A stretch of 51,966 nucleotides of DNA from Endobugula sp047636495 (GCA_047636495.1 JBLILH010000021.1:1-51966), one strand, 5' to 3'; shown: positions 1 through 7,930, numbered from the stretch's first letter. Notes: generated from the letters alone by a model not told the origin. Numbers and translations are program-made.

Positions 1-54
1 AACAACAAGCTCGGCGACTTCTTGTCTAAATTCTGGATTAAAATGCTTTGTCAT
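1..54 (-). CDS. IS3-family transposase OrfA, N-terminus only
   Basis: The first 18 codons read MTKHFNPEFRQEVAELVV, the usual start of the HTH_Tnp_1 OrfA proteins of IS3-group elements. OrfA supplies the helix-turn-helix that binds the element ends. The catalytic DDE part is in orfB, normally reached by -1 frameshifting, and would be outside the window. An AAGGG ribosome site lies upstream of the ATG. The gene is cut by the window edge, so function cannot be assessed. Confidence 0.8.
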   Translation of the reverse strand, partial: MTKHFNPEFRQEVAELVV

Positions 55-126
55 AATACTACCCTTCGTTAATGGTGACTATAATATCACCTCTAACTCG
101 GTGGCCAAATTTAGTATGCCACTACA
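1..126 (-). mobile_element. IS3-family insertion sequence, one end (runs off the window)
   Basis: The outer end is an inverted-repeat-like sequence that starts TGTAGTGGCA when read leftwards from 126. It is followed at 54 by the start of an IS3 orfA. A near-identical end (about 36 of 41 positions) lies at 40,500-40,540, which shows that this is a mobile terminal repeat and not unique DNA. The rest of the element lies left of the window, so completeness cannot be judged. Confidence 0.75.
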
Positions 127-285
127 TTGTTGGTTTCATCAAGACGTAGAGTGGGTGTCCTTGTTGGCGTTACTATATAGGCGACCAATTGGAGAGCAGT
201 AAAATATTGACCCGTTTACAGATGACGAAGGGATTAAAAAAACCGTCTCACTGTCCCTTCAGTTGTTGCCTCTAGTATAAAACCC

Positions 286-894
286 CTATAGTTTTTCTAT
301 TAGAGTTTGATTAAAAGTGAAGTCTTCTTTAAAACGTTCAATCTGATGCATTTTTTCATGTAGCACTGTCACAATACCCACCTGCCCTGTACTGAGAGTC
401 TTCCAATAAATAATGTGGTGCTCATAGTGAGAGAAAAACCCATCGACGCCGAATTCCGCCGGAATAGGGTGGGAGAAGGTCGCTTGTGCTGCAATGTCAT
501 CAAATTGCTCAAATAGCCCGCGAATAGAGTGTTCTGCTTGTTGGTTACCCCATTGGTTAAGGGTATAGCGGTAAATATCATCAAGGCGAAGCCCCGTCGC
601 TTTTTGAATAAGATAAGGTTTCATTATGATTGCGGCTGATTGCGGCTGATTGCGAGAAATAATGTCGTCGGCAGAGAGTGCTATATAAATACTTTCTGGC
701 GCAGAGAACGCATGCTGTAATTCGGCTTGTAAGGTAACGAATGCTTTTTGATCCGTCTGAGCCTTGTCCTTGCGGATTAAGTCACGGATATATTCGCTGG
801 CATTATCATATTCACCCGTCTCGCCTATATTAGATGAAACAAATTCGCCAAGGGTTCCGCTAACTCTGACATTTAGGTTGATAGGCTTGTTCAT
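286..894 (-). CDS. Fused ParD-like antitoxin / ParE-RelE-like toxin (single 202-aa frame)
   Basis: Residues 1-82 match a ribbon-helix-helix antitoxin of the ParD type (N-terminal strand NLNVRVSG, then helices up to YIRDLIRKDK). Residues 90-202 match a ParE/RelE-fold toxin, with the C-terminal strand GIVTVLHEKMHQIERF typical of ParE. The second copy at 3,334-3,944 encodes the same two proteins in separate, just-touching frames. Here a 10-bp tandem duplication of AGCCGCAATC near the junction shifts frame and joins antitoxin to toxin through the linker PQSAAII. The toxin ATG is still present inside the fused frame, so separate toxin could still be made. Whether the fusion is self-neutralised, inactive or regulated is unknown. 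The family role is plasmid/chromosome addiction by inhibiting gyrase (ParE) or cleaving mRNA (RelE); the target is not readable from sequence. Confidence 0.75.
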   Translation of the reverse strand: MNKPINLNVRVSGTLGEFVSSNIGETGEYDNASEYIRDLIRKDKAQTDQKAFVTLQAELQHAFSAPESIYIALSADDIISRNQPQSAAIIMKPYLIQKATGLRLDDIYRYTLNQWGNQQAEHSIRGLFEQFDDIAAQATFSHPIPAEFGVDGFFSHYEHHIIYWKTLSTGQVGIVTVLHEKMHQIERFKEDFTFNQTLIEKL

Positions 895-1036
895 TACGGG
901 CTCTCCGAAAGATCTTCGTACAGATTATATTCAATATTCTGTACGTGGAAAGTTGTTTTTTTAGGATCAACGCTCGCATCACCGCAATATTCACTTCAAC
1001 CTTTCAAAAATCCCCAACACTAATAACCCCGCAACC
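286..1036. repeat. Segmental duplication, copy 1 (toxin-antitoxin module)
   Basis: This segment is repeated at 3,334-4,086 with high identity. It covers a ParDE-like module, its promoter region and the last codons of an upstream minus-strand reading frame ending in ERLK-stop. The two copies differ by short indels: a 10-bp duplication here, and a 12-bp duplication in copy 2. Confidence 0.85.
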
Positions 1037-1096
1037 GCCCCCACTCAATGTGTTTCTGGATAGGCATGCCATTGGGTATTCACAAACACAGGAAGT

Positions 1097-1180
1097 AAGG
1101 GGTATCATATTGACTGTTTATGGGTAGGTAAGCCGTCAATATGATACTTGACCCCTTATTCTTATTTCTTGACCCCTTAT
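1097..1180. repeat. REP-like repeats, 'GGGGTCAAGTATCATATTGAC' family (several copies)
   Basis: Copies in both orientations (for example 1,097-1,114 and 1,133-1,159) carry the core AAGGGGTC...TATCATATTGAC. Another copy is at 1,408-1,433 on the far side of the RayT remnant, and one at 3,161-3,184. Such short repeats flanking a RayT gene are the expected substrates of REP-associated tyrosine transposases (family knowledge). Confidence 0.7.
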
Positions 1181-1398
1181 TTGACCCTTATACTTATTTT
1201 CTCTAAGATAGATGGCAGCTGATTATCAATAGCGCCGCGCTTATCCTCTCTTACTACTCGCCCAGTCCAATCCGCCAATGTTACATAATCCTCCCAAGAA
1301 AAAGGAATGCCGGTTTGTGCTTCTTGGGTAATAGCGCCATCGAAGTGCAGTAGTGGTTTAAGGGGTGATTCAAAACGATGAAGTGCAAGAGTGGGTAG
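1177..1398 (-). pseudogene. REP-associated tyrosine transposase (RayT), C-terminal remnant
   Basis: A readable frame without a start encodes the characteristic RayT C-terminus: GIPFSWEDYVTLADWTG, then RVVREDKRGAI and a final LPSILEKISI. The HUH (His-x-His) and catalytic Tyr regions are missing, so it is inactive. RayTs are single-strand transposases that move short palindromic REPs. The remnant is bracketed by REP-like copies at 1,133-1,180 and 1,408-1,433, the normal arrangement. Confidence 0.75.
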
Positions 1399-1407
1399 AA
1401 AAATAAG

Positions 1408-1433
1408 CCGTCAATATGAACTTGACCCCTTAT
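1408..1433 (+). repeat. REP-like repeat next to the RayT remnant
   Basis: Reads CCGTCAATATGAACTTGACC and on to CCTTAT. It is a copy of the repeat at 1,133-1,159 lacking one base pair of the core, and lies just upstream of the truncated RayT frame. Confidence 0.65.
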
Positions 1434-1559
1434 GTCCTCCGTATAAAGCGAATAAGTAGAATGTTACAGAAAAGCGATTGGCGTTCATCAAAAAATCAAT
1501 CAATCAATCATTGGGGAGTGGAAAAGTATGTCTTTTGAACCAATTTTTCTACAGCCTCG

Positions 1560-1877
1560 TTAAATGCCCGAAATTAAAAAATCGAGAGAATTAATAATAT
1601 CCGTTCTATTTAATAATAGAGAACTCTCATGTTTTCTTAAAAAAGAACTCGAGACTGTCGTAATTTGATATGTGAGTAAATAATATTGCTCCCCGTTAAT
1701 TTCAACTTTAGGACAGATATTATTTGGTAATCCCTTATCGGGCAGTACTGTTGTTAAAGGTATCACCACTCTGCTTTTCAAAACGTCAAGGAGTTCGGTT
1801 TGTACATCAACAAAGTATGGGTAAGCTTGATTCGTATCGCTGTTGGTATTGGTGTATACATCAAACTGCTTCATCAA
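1560..1877 (-). CDS. ccdB: CcdB-family toxin
   Basis: A 105-aa protein starting MKQFDVYTNTN and containing YPYFVDVQTELLDVL, RVVIPL, and a C-terminal DIINSLDFLISGI. This matches the full length of the CcdB toxin (about 101 aa), which poisons DNA gyrase subunit A. The C-terminal tail that contacts gyrase in the F-plasmid protein is the end of the family domain; here it reads FLISGI. The gene overlaps the upstream ccdA by an ATGA junction (translational coupling). The first of two adjacent Met codons is used here; the second is equally plausible. The pair looks intact, in contrast to the decayed surroundings. Confidence 0.85.
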   Translation of the reverse strand: MMKQFDVYTNTNSDTNQAYPYFVDVQTELLDVLKSRVVIPLTTVLPDKGLPNNICPKVEINGEQYYLLTYQITTVSSSFLRKHESSLLLNRTDIINSLDFLISGI

Positions 1878-2119
1878 AAGCCTCTGTGCTTATCGGCAAA
1901 TAAGCCATGTTCTTGCGCTAAAGAGTTGCAGTTCCCAAGAGCCTGCTTGTTGTTATTTAGCCACTTTTCCCTTGTACTTTGGCGCACTTCAGATTCAAGC
2001 GCTTTCTCTAAGGTAGCCGACAGATTGATGTCCAAATCCCTAGCTTTTGCCAGTAAGTTACTGTTTACGCTAAGGTTTGTTGGTTTTTTAGGTGCTTCTT
2101 TGTCATATATTTGCTGCAT
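1874..2119 (-). CDS. ccdA: CcdA-family antitoxin
   Basis: The chosen start (MQQIYDKEAPKK) has GGAG nine bases upstream. A longer frame begins 22 codons earlier but without a good ribosome site. The 81-aa product has an N-terminal ribbon-helix-helix region (KKPTNLSVNSNLLAKARDL) and the conserved C-terminal toxin-binding part (WLNNNKQALGNCNSLAQEHG). CcdA binds CcdB and represses the operon. The ATGA overlap with ccdB supports co-translation. Confidence 0.85.
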   Translation of the reverse strand: MQQIYDKEAPKKPTNLSVNSNLLAKARDLDINLSATLEKALESEVRQSTREKWLNNNKQALGNCNSLAQEHGLFADKHRGF

Positions 2120-2266
2120 CGCGTACACTCCGTGCGTATTCGGTATGCGCATATGGTGCCACAGGGCATTTAACAAAGCAATCAACCGGACTCCGCATTG
2201 CGTGGTTCGCTACGCTCACACTACCACGCAAAAAAGTAAGCAAGTAAGGGGTCAAGAAGCAAAATT

Positions 2267-2308
2267 ACCCTTGAGGGACAGGCACGAGTACCCTTGAGGG
2301 ACAGGCAC
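2267..2308 (+). repeat. Direct repeat of 'CCCTTGAGGGACAGGCAC' (two copies)
   Basis: Two copies of ACCCTTGAGGGACAGGCAC (2,267-2,285 and 2,290-2,308). The GACAGGCAC core also occurs near 51,830, just upstream of a RayT start, and in inverted form (GTGCCTGTCC) twice near 49,914-49,973. I read it as another RayT-associated repeat family. Confidence 0.6.
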
Positions 2309-2759
2309 CGCTAAAAATCTATCACCGAAACCCAAAACGGTAAAGTGGTGAGCACTCGCTATGATCTGACTCAAAATGATACGAGTATTACTGATAACAA
2401 TACCTACGAGGCGAAAAAAAACCTACGATGCCAATAACAACCTAGCCACACTGGCCTATACCTATGATAGTAGTGCGAGAGACACCAGCAGACATTATGG
2501 TAATTTTTATAGTCAACAAACCGCCTACGATTAAAATGCGAATGTGCTAAAAGAAGACATTGTATTTAATAACACAACGCGGATTAAATCTTACACCTAT
2601 GATGCCCAGGATCACCTAACGAAAGATGCCGCCAACGATCAATGCTTTCTCTATGACCTTAACGGCAACATCAGCCACCTGAATACAAAGAATGACGATG
2701 TCGTCGAGCTACTGCCCCCACAAAGTCGAGCAACGCCTCAGATAAGTCTGTTTCAATAA
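2309..2759 (+). pseudogene. Rhs/YD-repeat protein fragment, frameshifted and with an internal stop
   Basis: Translation gives YD-repeat-like pieces: STRYDLTQND, then after a frame change at an A-run near 2,412 TYDANNNLATLAYTYD, an in-frame TAA at about 2,532, and SYTYDAQDHLTK / CFLYDLNGNISHL. These match the Y-D-x-x-G/N-x-L repeats of Rhs and related surface or toxin-delivery proteins. There is no start codon or signal peptide, and the frame ends without the Rhs core motif. It is an orphan fragment with no function expected. Confidence 0.7.
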
Positions 2760-3333
2760 AAGCTGTTCATCATCATAAGCAATATTCAGAGCTTGTTTGC
2801 ACAACAGCGGGAAGCGCTTGTTCTAAATTCTGAATCATGTACAAATAGTGGATTAATAGCCGAAAAATAGCCCGGCTTTCACTCCCCTAAGCATATAAAA
2901 TAGATGTCAATATGAAAAATTTGAGGCATAGTGTATTTTGATTTTAGGAACAATGACGTTTTATTCTACCTATACTCAACTGCTAGCATTAGTAATAGCC
3001 TGTCGATTGCCAGTCACTAGAATCTTGTCGTAAATTGAGCGATATTAGGGGGTATTAACCCTTTCTATACTCGGCAAAAAGAGGAAAAAAGGGGTCTACC
3101 ATCGTATTATGTAGATGGCGGCCTCTATTAAAAAGCGGTAAACTGTTTTTGGACGGCAAAAAAGGGGTCAAGTATCATATTGACGCTTTATGCCCATCAC
3201 CTTAGCCATCAGCCGCCTATCGTTATCCATCAAAACCCGTAGCTTTTTTATGGTGGTCGGCAAATAAATAGGACGCCCACCGGTAAAAAACCTGAAAAAA
3301 TGAAGGTGAACTTTTCAACAGTTTGCGTCACTT
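2760..3333. other. Spacer without a recognisable gene
   Basis: About 570 bases. It holds one REP-like copy (3,161-3,184) and a block GGGGTATTAACCCTTTCTATACTC near 3,048-3,072 that resembles one near 50,035-50,060. A short minus-strand reading frame between about 3,180 and 3,285 (RPIYLPTTIKKLRVLMDNDR) could be the tail of a lost gene; I do not recognise it. Confidence 0.5.
3161..3184 (+). repeat. REP-like repeat (same family as 1,133-1,159)
   Basis: Reads AAAGGGGTCAAGTATCATAT then TGAC. It matches the repeats flanking the RayT remnant at 1,177-1,398 but stands alone here, as expected of a REP moved away from its transposase. Confidence 0.65.
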
Positions 3334-3684
3334 CTATGGTTTTTCTGTTGGTATTTGATTAAAGGTAAAGTCTTCTTTAAAGCGTTCAATTTGGTGCATC
3401 TTTTCATGTAGCTTTTCATGTAGTACTGTCACAATACCCACCTGCCCTGTGCTGAGGGTCTTCCAATAAATAATGTGGTGCTCATAGCGAGAGAAAAATC
3501 CATCGACACCGAACTCCGCAGGAATAGGGCGGGAGAAGGTGGTTTGTGCTGCAATGTTATCAAATTGCTCAAATAGCCCGTGAATATAGTGCTCTGCTTG
3601 TTGGTTACCCCATTGGTTCAGGGTGTAGCGGTAAATATCGTCAAGGCGAAGCCCCGTCGCTGTTTGAATAAGATAAGGTTTCAT
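3334..3684 (-). CDS. ParE/RelE-like toxin, split copy
   Basis: A 116-aa protein nearly identical to the C-terminal half of the fusion at 286-894. It starts MKPYLIQTATG and ends in the ParE-type strand GIVTVLHEK...MHQIERF. It carries its own oddity: a 12-bp tandem duplication gives LHEKLHEK where copy 1 has LHEK, right in the conserved C-terminal region, which may weaken activity. It starts on the last base of the antitoxin stop codon (TAATG), so translation should be coupled. Role by family: toxin neutralised by the upstream ribbon-helix-helix protein. Confidence 0.75.
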   Translation of the reverse strand: MKPYLIQTATGLRLDDIYRYTLNQWGNQQAEHYIHGLFEQFDNIAAQTTFSRPIPAEFGVDGFFSRYEHHIIYWKTLSTGQVGIVTVLHEKLHEKMHQIERFKEDFTFNQIPTEKP

Positions 3685-3944
3685 TATGATTGAGACTGAT
3701 TGCGAGAAATAATGTCGTTGGCAGAGAGTGCTATATAACTACTTTCTGGCGCAGAGAAAGCATGCTGTAATTCGGCTTGTAAGGTATCGAATGCTTTTTG
3801 ATCCGTCTGAGCCTTGTCCTTGCGGATTAAGTCACGGATATATTCGCTGGCATTATCATATTCACCCGTCTCGCCTATATTAGATGAAACAAATTCGCCA
3901 AGGGTTCCGCTGACTCTGACATTTAGGTTGATAGGCTTGTTCAT
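3684..3944 (-). CDS. ParD-like ribbon-helix-helix antitoxin, split copy
   Basis: An 86-aa protein starting MNKPINLNVRVSGTLGEFV. It has the short N-terminal strand and two helices of ParD/CopG antitoxins (SEYIRDLIRKDK) and an acidic C-terminal half that would wrap the toxin. It differs from the N-terminus of the fused copy by a few residues and ends in NQSQS-stop. It precedes and touches its toxin gene. As in the family it probably represses its own promoter at about 3,950-4,010, a region conserved between the two copies. Confidence 0.8.
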   Translation of the reverse strand: MNKPINLNVRVSGTLGEFVSSNIGETGEYDNASEYIRDLIRKDKAQTDQKAFDTLQAELQHAFSAPESSYIALSANDIISRNQSQS

Positions 3945-4220
3945 TATTGGCTCTCCGAAAGATCTCCGTAAAGATTATATTCAATATTCTGTACGTGGCA
4001 AGTTGTTTTTTTAGGATCAACGCTCGCATCACCGCAATATTCACTTCAACCTCTCAAAAACCCCCACCACCAATAACCCGGCAATCGCATCCCAAAAGGT
4101 CGCTCGCAGTACTTCTTTTTATCGGTGCGCTCCCTTCTTCGTAAGCAGTAGTTGCCCCTAAGACAGCGAGGAACGCTAACGAAGACAACCCCCTACTAAG
4201 AAAATAAGTTGTGCTTGTCG

Positions 4221-4640
4221 TTAAAACCTAACAATTAACCACACTGCGGACAAGAGTAAGGCTGCGTCTAAACTAAACGCGTCTGCGGAATATGCGGCGG
4301 CTTGTAAGGGGTGTGTGCTGGATTGAGCGGAGATACCGAGTGCGTCGTGTGCCATTAACTGCTCGGCGACTTGCGCTGAGAGTGCGGGGCTAACGCCACG
4401 GGTTTGATAGAGTTGTGCGCGTTCGTTTTTTTCTTGCTTGAAATAACGGTCTATTGTGGCTTTTTCGATCCTAAGTTCGGCTCGTTCGATATCTGCTTGC
4501 AGCTTACCGAGACATATTCACCCGCTGCCATCGACAGGGTGCCAGCCACTAACGCGGCAACGCCGACTACGATAATATTAGGCCCACCAGAGCCTGCCGT
4601 GACCACAACTATTACCAAGCTTGCGATGGAACAATAATGG
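4221..4640 (-). pseudogene. VIT/CCC1-family Fe2+/Mn2+ transporter, frameshifted
   Basis: The 5' part encodes SIASLVIVVVTAGSGG, PNIIVVGVAALVAGTLS and MAAGEYVSVS, hallmark segments of vacuolar iron transporter family proteins. A one-base shift at about 4,497 moves the frame, which then reads ADIERAELRIEKATID, TRGVSPALSAQVAEQLMAHD and PLQAAAYSADAFSLDAALL, the following conserved segments. The N-terminal helix before SIASL is degraded, and the protein ends early (AVWLIVRF-stop) without the last three helices. Intact family members are about 230 aa. It is a decayed gene. Confidence 0.75.
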
Positions 4641-4715
4641 GCTAGTGAACTGACGCGGGTAAATAACAGTGAACAAGATAAGATCACTATACTCTCAATG
4701 GGCAATAGTCACCGC

Positions 4716-4928
4716 TTACTCATCTATGGCGCGGTATTGCAATATGAGCTGGATGATTTCGTGATCGCTGGTGGCTGATCGTAAAGACTCATCCATAGAG
4801 GTTCTTTGGGGTAATCGGACGTTAAATTTAGAGAGCAACACGGCGCTCACCGCTTTATCGATAGACGGGTTAAACTCTTTCCCAGCATAGGTGCATATTC
4901 GTTGAAGTATAAACTCTTTATTAGGCAT
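4716..4928 (-). CDS. Small hypothetical protein (70 aa)
   Basis: A 70-aa soluble protein (MPNKEFILQRICTYAGKEF...). It has an ordered composition with the segment LPQRTSMDESLRSATSDHEI, which looks like a conserved domain, but I cannot name the family. No strong ribosome site precedes the ATG. Its neighbours are a dead transporter gene downstream and a long spacer upstream. It is a plausible small gene, function unknown. Confidence 0.45.
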   Translation of the reverse strand: MPNKEFILQRICTYAGKEFNPSIDKAVSAVLLSKFNVRLPQRTSMDESLRSATSDHEIIQLILQYRAIDE

Positions 4929-5902
4929 GTAGTATATTTCACTTATTGGATATTATGGGGTTGCTGATAGTGGGCATTAAAGACTCGATAACTGTTTTCA
5001 ACCATAGTACTCGATAGTTAGCATTCAATAGTTAACATTGAATAACGGGGTGTAGATTAGCGGGTGTTCGACGGCTATCATTACATAACGATAATACATT
5101 ATTGCCTTTACGTAACATTTCCCTCAAATAACCATTATTCATCAGGGTCATTCGGACACGGGAATTAAGTCACAGGCATTAACTACTCGCTATCAAAAAA
5201 ACAGGTCTTAAGACGACGGAGGTTCGATCATTGTATCTGCAGCGAACGGTGTGGCGCATGCTGGAATATTATAGACGCCGATGATGACGTCCGCACATAG
5301 TCGAAGCTCTACAATCATTATACGCACTTTTTAGGCTGATATATTTTATTGATCACCCACGCTGACGATTTACCGTTCTGTTGATCGAATATCTCCCCCC
5401 TGTTCGTTATCTTCTTAACACTCGTTCACCCGTTTTCGGAGAGTTCGAATGCGCTGTAAACGGCTATCTACATCTCGTTCTACCCATAATGCATACGACT
5501 ATTCGCGTGGACCCATTCACTTAACGCGATGGGTGGTGATGGGTGACCACCGCCACAAACAGATCAACAACACGTTATCGCCATCGAGGGCCCTGATGGT
5601 TAACCCTGCACATCTGCAAGTGCTTTTAGCCAATGCAAGGAACCCTATCGGCAATGCTTATACCATCCCCCTATCATCATGACAATTTAGGGGATCTACG
5701 TTGAAAAAGCTTCACTGACACTGTGGGTAAAGTCTATTTTGTAACCGCACGCGGTGGTGTTCTCCAGCTGTTTTGTTCAACATAGCGTTTATGCATAAGT
5801 TGCTGCGTAACGCGTCTACTACGCTAGTTATCCTCCTGGTCCCAGTAACAGATGCATTGCTCCCATTGCTTGTTTGAGGGTGATGCTTGGCTTTATTTGC
5901 CC
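4929..5902. other. Long spacer, no confident gene
   Basis: Almost 1 kb with only short frames. A 77-codon frame at 5,449-5,682 (+) has a good GGAGAG ribosome site five bases before its ATG, but the protein (rich in R, H, N and S, with no recognisable motif) is not convincing. No tRNA or terminator was seen. Confidence 0.4.
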
Positions 5903-6069
5903 CTAGGAGCCTGTCGGACTTAGGAGGAATCTACTGCGGCAGCGGGAAATTGGTGTATTTTTCCGATCATTTTCGTTAAATAGGCTCACTATTCGCCTCA
6001 AATGATCGAAAAAATGCCCTCAATTTCTCACTGCCTCGCTACGATCCCCTAAGTCCGACAGGCTCCTAG
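5903..6069. mobile_element. MITE-like element with perfect 22-bp inverted ends
   Basis: The left end begins CTAGGAGCCTGTCGGACT (5,903-5,924) and is repeated in perfect inverse at 6,048-6,069. The 167-bp interior has no gene and is itself partly palindromic (CCGATCATTTTCG / CAAATGATCGAAAAAA around ACTATTCGCC). A further half-copy of the end follows at 6,066-6,087. The element has replaced the 3' end of the adjacent oxidoreductase gene, whose stop codon lies in the repeat. Confidence 0.75.
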
Positions 6070-6082
6070 GAACCTGTCGGAC

Positions 6083-6658
6083 TTAGGGGTAAACAGCAGA
6101 AAATCTCTCTCGCCATTTGATGCCCCGTTCAGCATCACCTGCTTTGTACATTCGGATGGCAGACAGTAGATCCTGCGAAGACCTATGCTTTCGATCTTCA
6201 CCCAACTCAGTCAATCGCAGGGTGTACCCAGCCGTTATTCCACCTGGTGGTGGTGACGTAAAGCGGTGAAAATCAGGATCACCGCCTTCCTCGCTCAACC
6301 ACTTTTTTGCAAGGCATAGATCAATAATCATTGATCGCCCCAAACCCACTCTATCAACAGCACCCGAAGCCATGGCGTCTAGGAGCCTGTCGGGCTTAGG
6401 AAGAATCTACTGCGGCAGGCTCCCAGGCTTGCTTACGGGTTGTAAACCCACCGGTCACCCCTCGGCGAGTCAGTGACTGAAACGCTTGTTGATTAACGTG
6501 TTCGCCCAGTACTAGGTTGCCTGGCTTCTCCGCAAAACGAGGATCGACTTGCACCTCTCCGATAAAAGAGACCGCCCCCCCCCTTCTGCTCACCTTTCAT
6601 ACAGTCTACTTTGCGCCTCGGTGAGATCCCCCTCACCGTTGCCGAGCGAATCTGACAT
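6083..6658 (-). pseudogene. NADH:flavin oxidoreductase (Old Yellow Enzyme family), multiply broken
   Basis: From 6,658 downward the readable pieces are MSDSLGNGEGDLTEAQ, SRLYER, an in-frame TGA where family members have Trp, then AEGG running into a run of nine G that shifts frame, SFIGEVQVDPRFAEKPGNLV, RGVTGGFTTRKQ, a 48-bp insertion (6,379-6,426), and ASGAVDRVGLGRSMI...SPPPGGITAGYTLRLTELGED. These are the N-terminal and C-terminal signatures of OYE-type flavin reductases. The roughly 250 residues of barrel between them are deleted, and the last residues are lost in a MITE end. It is a non-functional relic. Confidence 0.7.
6379..6426. mobile_element. 48-bp minimal relic of the same MITE family, inserted in the OYE gene
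   Basis: Begins CTAGGAGCCTGTCGGGCTTA, continues AATCTACTGCGG as in the 5,903 element, and closes with the inverse end CAGGCTCCCAG. It therefore keeps both short termini but almost no interior, and interrupts the oxidoreductase frame between TTRKQ and ASGAVD. Confidence 0.6.
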
Positions 6659-6964
6659 CGCGAACGTGGCTAATCAATTTTTTAACACCCACCGCAATGA
6701 AGCCGGAGCGAGCATTGAATAATGTCGATGGTCTTTGGGGGTTCATTCATGGTCATGTCCTGGTTTTACCACTAAGATGTTTGACCTCAAATAAGCACAA
6801 GAAACTACGCTACTGCATTAGTCCTTGTATCAAAGGAGTGATTTCGAGATTGGAATTTATGCGATAATTTTTTTTAATGCACTCGCATACGTTCATTAAC
6901 AGTGCATGAAGCTGAGGTGAGCTAGCCAGAAAAAAATGAAGCTATAGCCACCGTAAAGAACAAC
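6659..6964. other. Spacer, nothing recognised
   Basis: About 300 bases between the dead oxidoreductase and the diguanylate cyclase stop codon. No clear terminator, repeat or conserved frame was seen. Confidence 0.4.
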
Positions 6965-7804
6965 TCATTGGATGGTTATATTTTTACCTGCGGATTTTGC
7001 GCGATACAGCGCCTTATCTGCCGTTTTAATTAATGCTTCTGAGGTGTTATTCATGTGATGATCAGCGCAGCCTATGCCGATGCTAACGGTCACCGAAAAC
7101 CCGTCGAAACTAGACTGTTCTATGGCTTTTCTTATGCGCTCGGCTGCAATATAAGCGCTATCGATATCGGAGTTGGGCAGAATAACCGCTAATTCCTCGC
7201 CGCCGTATCTTGCCGCCAGGTCCATTTCCCGAACCAAACCATTAATACAGCCGCCAATACGTTGTAAAACGTCGTCACCAACTTGATGACCGTATTCATC
7301 ATTAATGCGCTTAAAGTCATCAATATCGATCATTAACAGGCAAAGAGGCACATGGGATCTGGTCACCTCGTCGACATGTTTTTCTAGTGCCATTTCAAAT
7401 ACATCTCGCAGATGTAGCTGCGTTAGTGCATCTATTATTGAGGTTTGTGAAACAAAGTCACTTTTTTCTTCTTCAATTATTTTGGGTTCGTTGAGTATTT
7501 TTTTAATATTAGACAGATAGTCTACCGTAGCGACGGAGATACCCACGTGCCGACCTAAAATCTGTTCTAGGCGGTGTAAATGGCTGACGATGTCATACCA
7601 AAATACCTCTGCTTGATATTCTGAGTAGTTCTCGTGCGTGAGGGCCAGCAGCACCGAGGCGTAAAAGTGCTTTTTATTGGCTTGTTGGTGTATGTTGACC
7701 ATGTGGGTATTTCTAGCCATGGACTCAATATCTAACAGCGTAATAGATTGCTCGTGAATATCGACAATATCCTCGAGCTGTTCACTATGTTGTTTTTTAA
7801 TCAA
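6965..7804 (-). CDS. Diguanylate cyclase (GGDEF domain)
   Basis: A 279-aa protein that makes c-di-GMP from two GTP. The C-terminal GGDEF domain (about residues 115-279) has the active-site motif GGEEL at 201-205 and an inhibitory I-site RxxD (REMD, 192-195) five residues earlier, so product feedback is expected. The N-terminal 110 residues are helical and soluble, with no PAS, REC or membrane segment visible; they may be a sensing or dimerisation region. The start is a TTG with AGGA eight bases upstream; the first internal ATG would remove 28 residues. An 11-G run lies about 95 bases upstream. Confidence 0.88.
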   Translation of the reverse strand: MIKKQHSEQLEDIVDIHEQSITLLDIESMARNTHMVNIHQQANKKHFYASVLLALTHENYSEYQAEVFWYDIVSHLHRLEQILGRHVGISVATVDYLSNIKKILNEPKIIEEEKSDFVSQTSIIDALTQLHLRDVFEMALEKHVDEVTRSHVPLCLLMIDIDDFKRINDEYGHQVGDDVLQRIGGCINGLVREMDLAARYGGEELAVILPNSDIDSAYIAAERIRKAIEQSSFDGFSVTVSIGIGCADHHMNNTSEALIKTADKALYRAKSAGKNITIQ

Positions 7805-7897
7805 TTGAGCTGTCCTGTTATTGCACCGAACACAAAGCTGATTAGCAGGGAAGCGACGCCTTTAAGAGGTCTTGAGTATCAAAAGTTGTAACACCGA

Positions 7898-7908
7898 GGG
7901 GGGGGGGG
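7898..7908. repeat. Homopolymer run of 11 G (C on the gene strand)
   Basis: Eleven consecutive G upstream of the diguanylate cyclase and downstream of the 88-aa gene. Runs of this length are prone to slippage. It is not within a coding frame here, so any effect would be on promoter spacing. Confidence 0.8.
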
Positions 7909-7930
7909 CTCGCAAGACATCGCGAGCATT

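Larger units (their letters stand above)
3334..4086. repeat. Segmental duplication, copy 2 (toxin-antitoxin module)
   Basis: Homologous to 286-1,036. Just upstream of the antitoxin both copies keep the minus-strand codons for a hydrophobic tail (AIAGLLVVGVFERLK-stop here, AVAGLLVLGIFERLK-stop in copy 1). The duplicated unit therefore includes the end of an unidentified membrane-protein gene. Confidence 0.85.

Noticed and set aside
5440..5470. GTTCGAAT, tested as a tRNA T-loop
   Set aside because: No acceptor or anticodon stems can be built around it; no tRNA found in the window.
5449..5682. 77-codon frame with a good ribosome site
   Set aside because: Composition is not protein-like and no motif is visible; kept as spacer.
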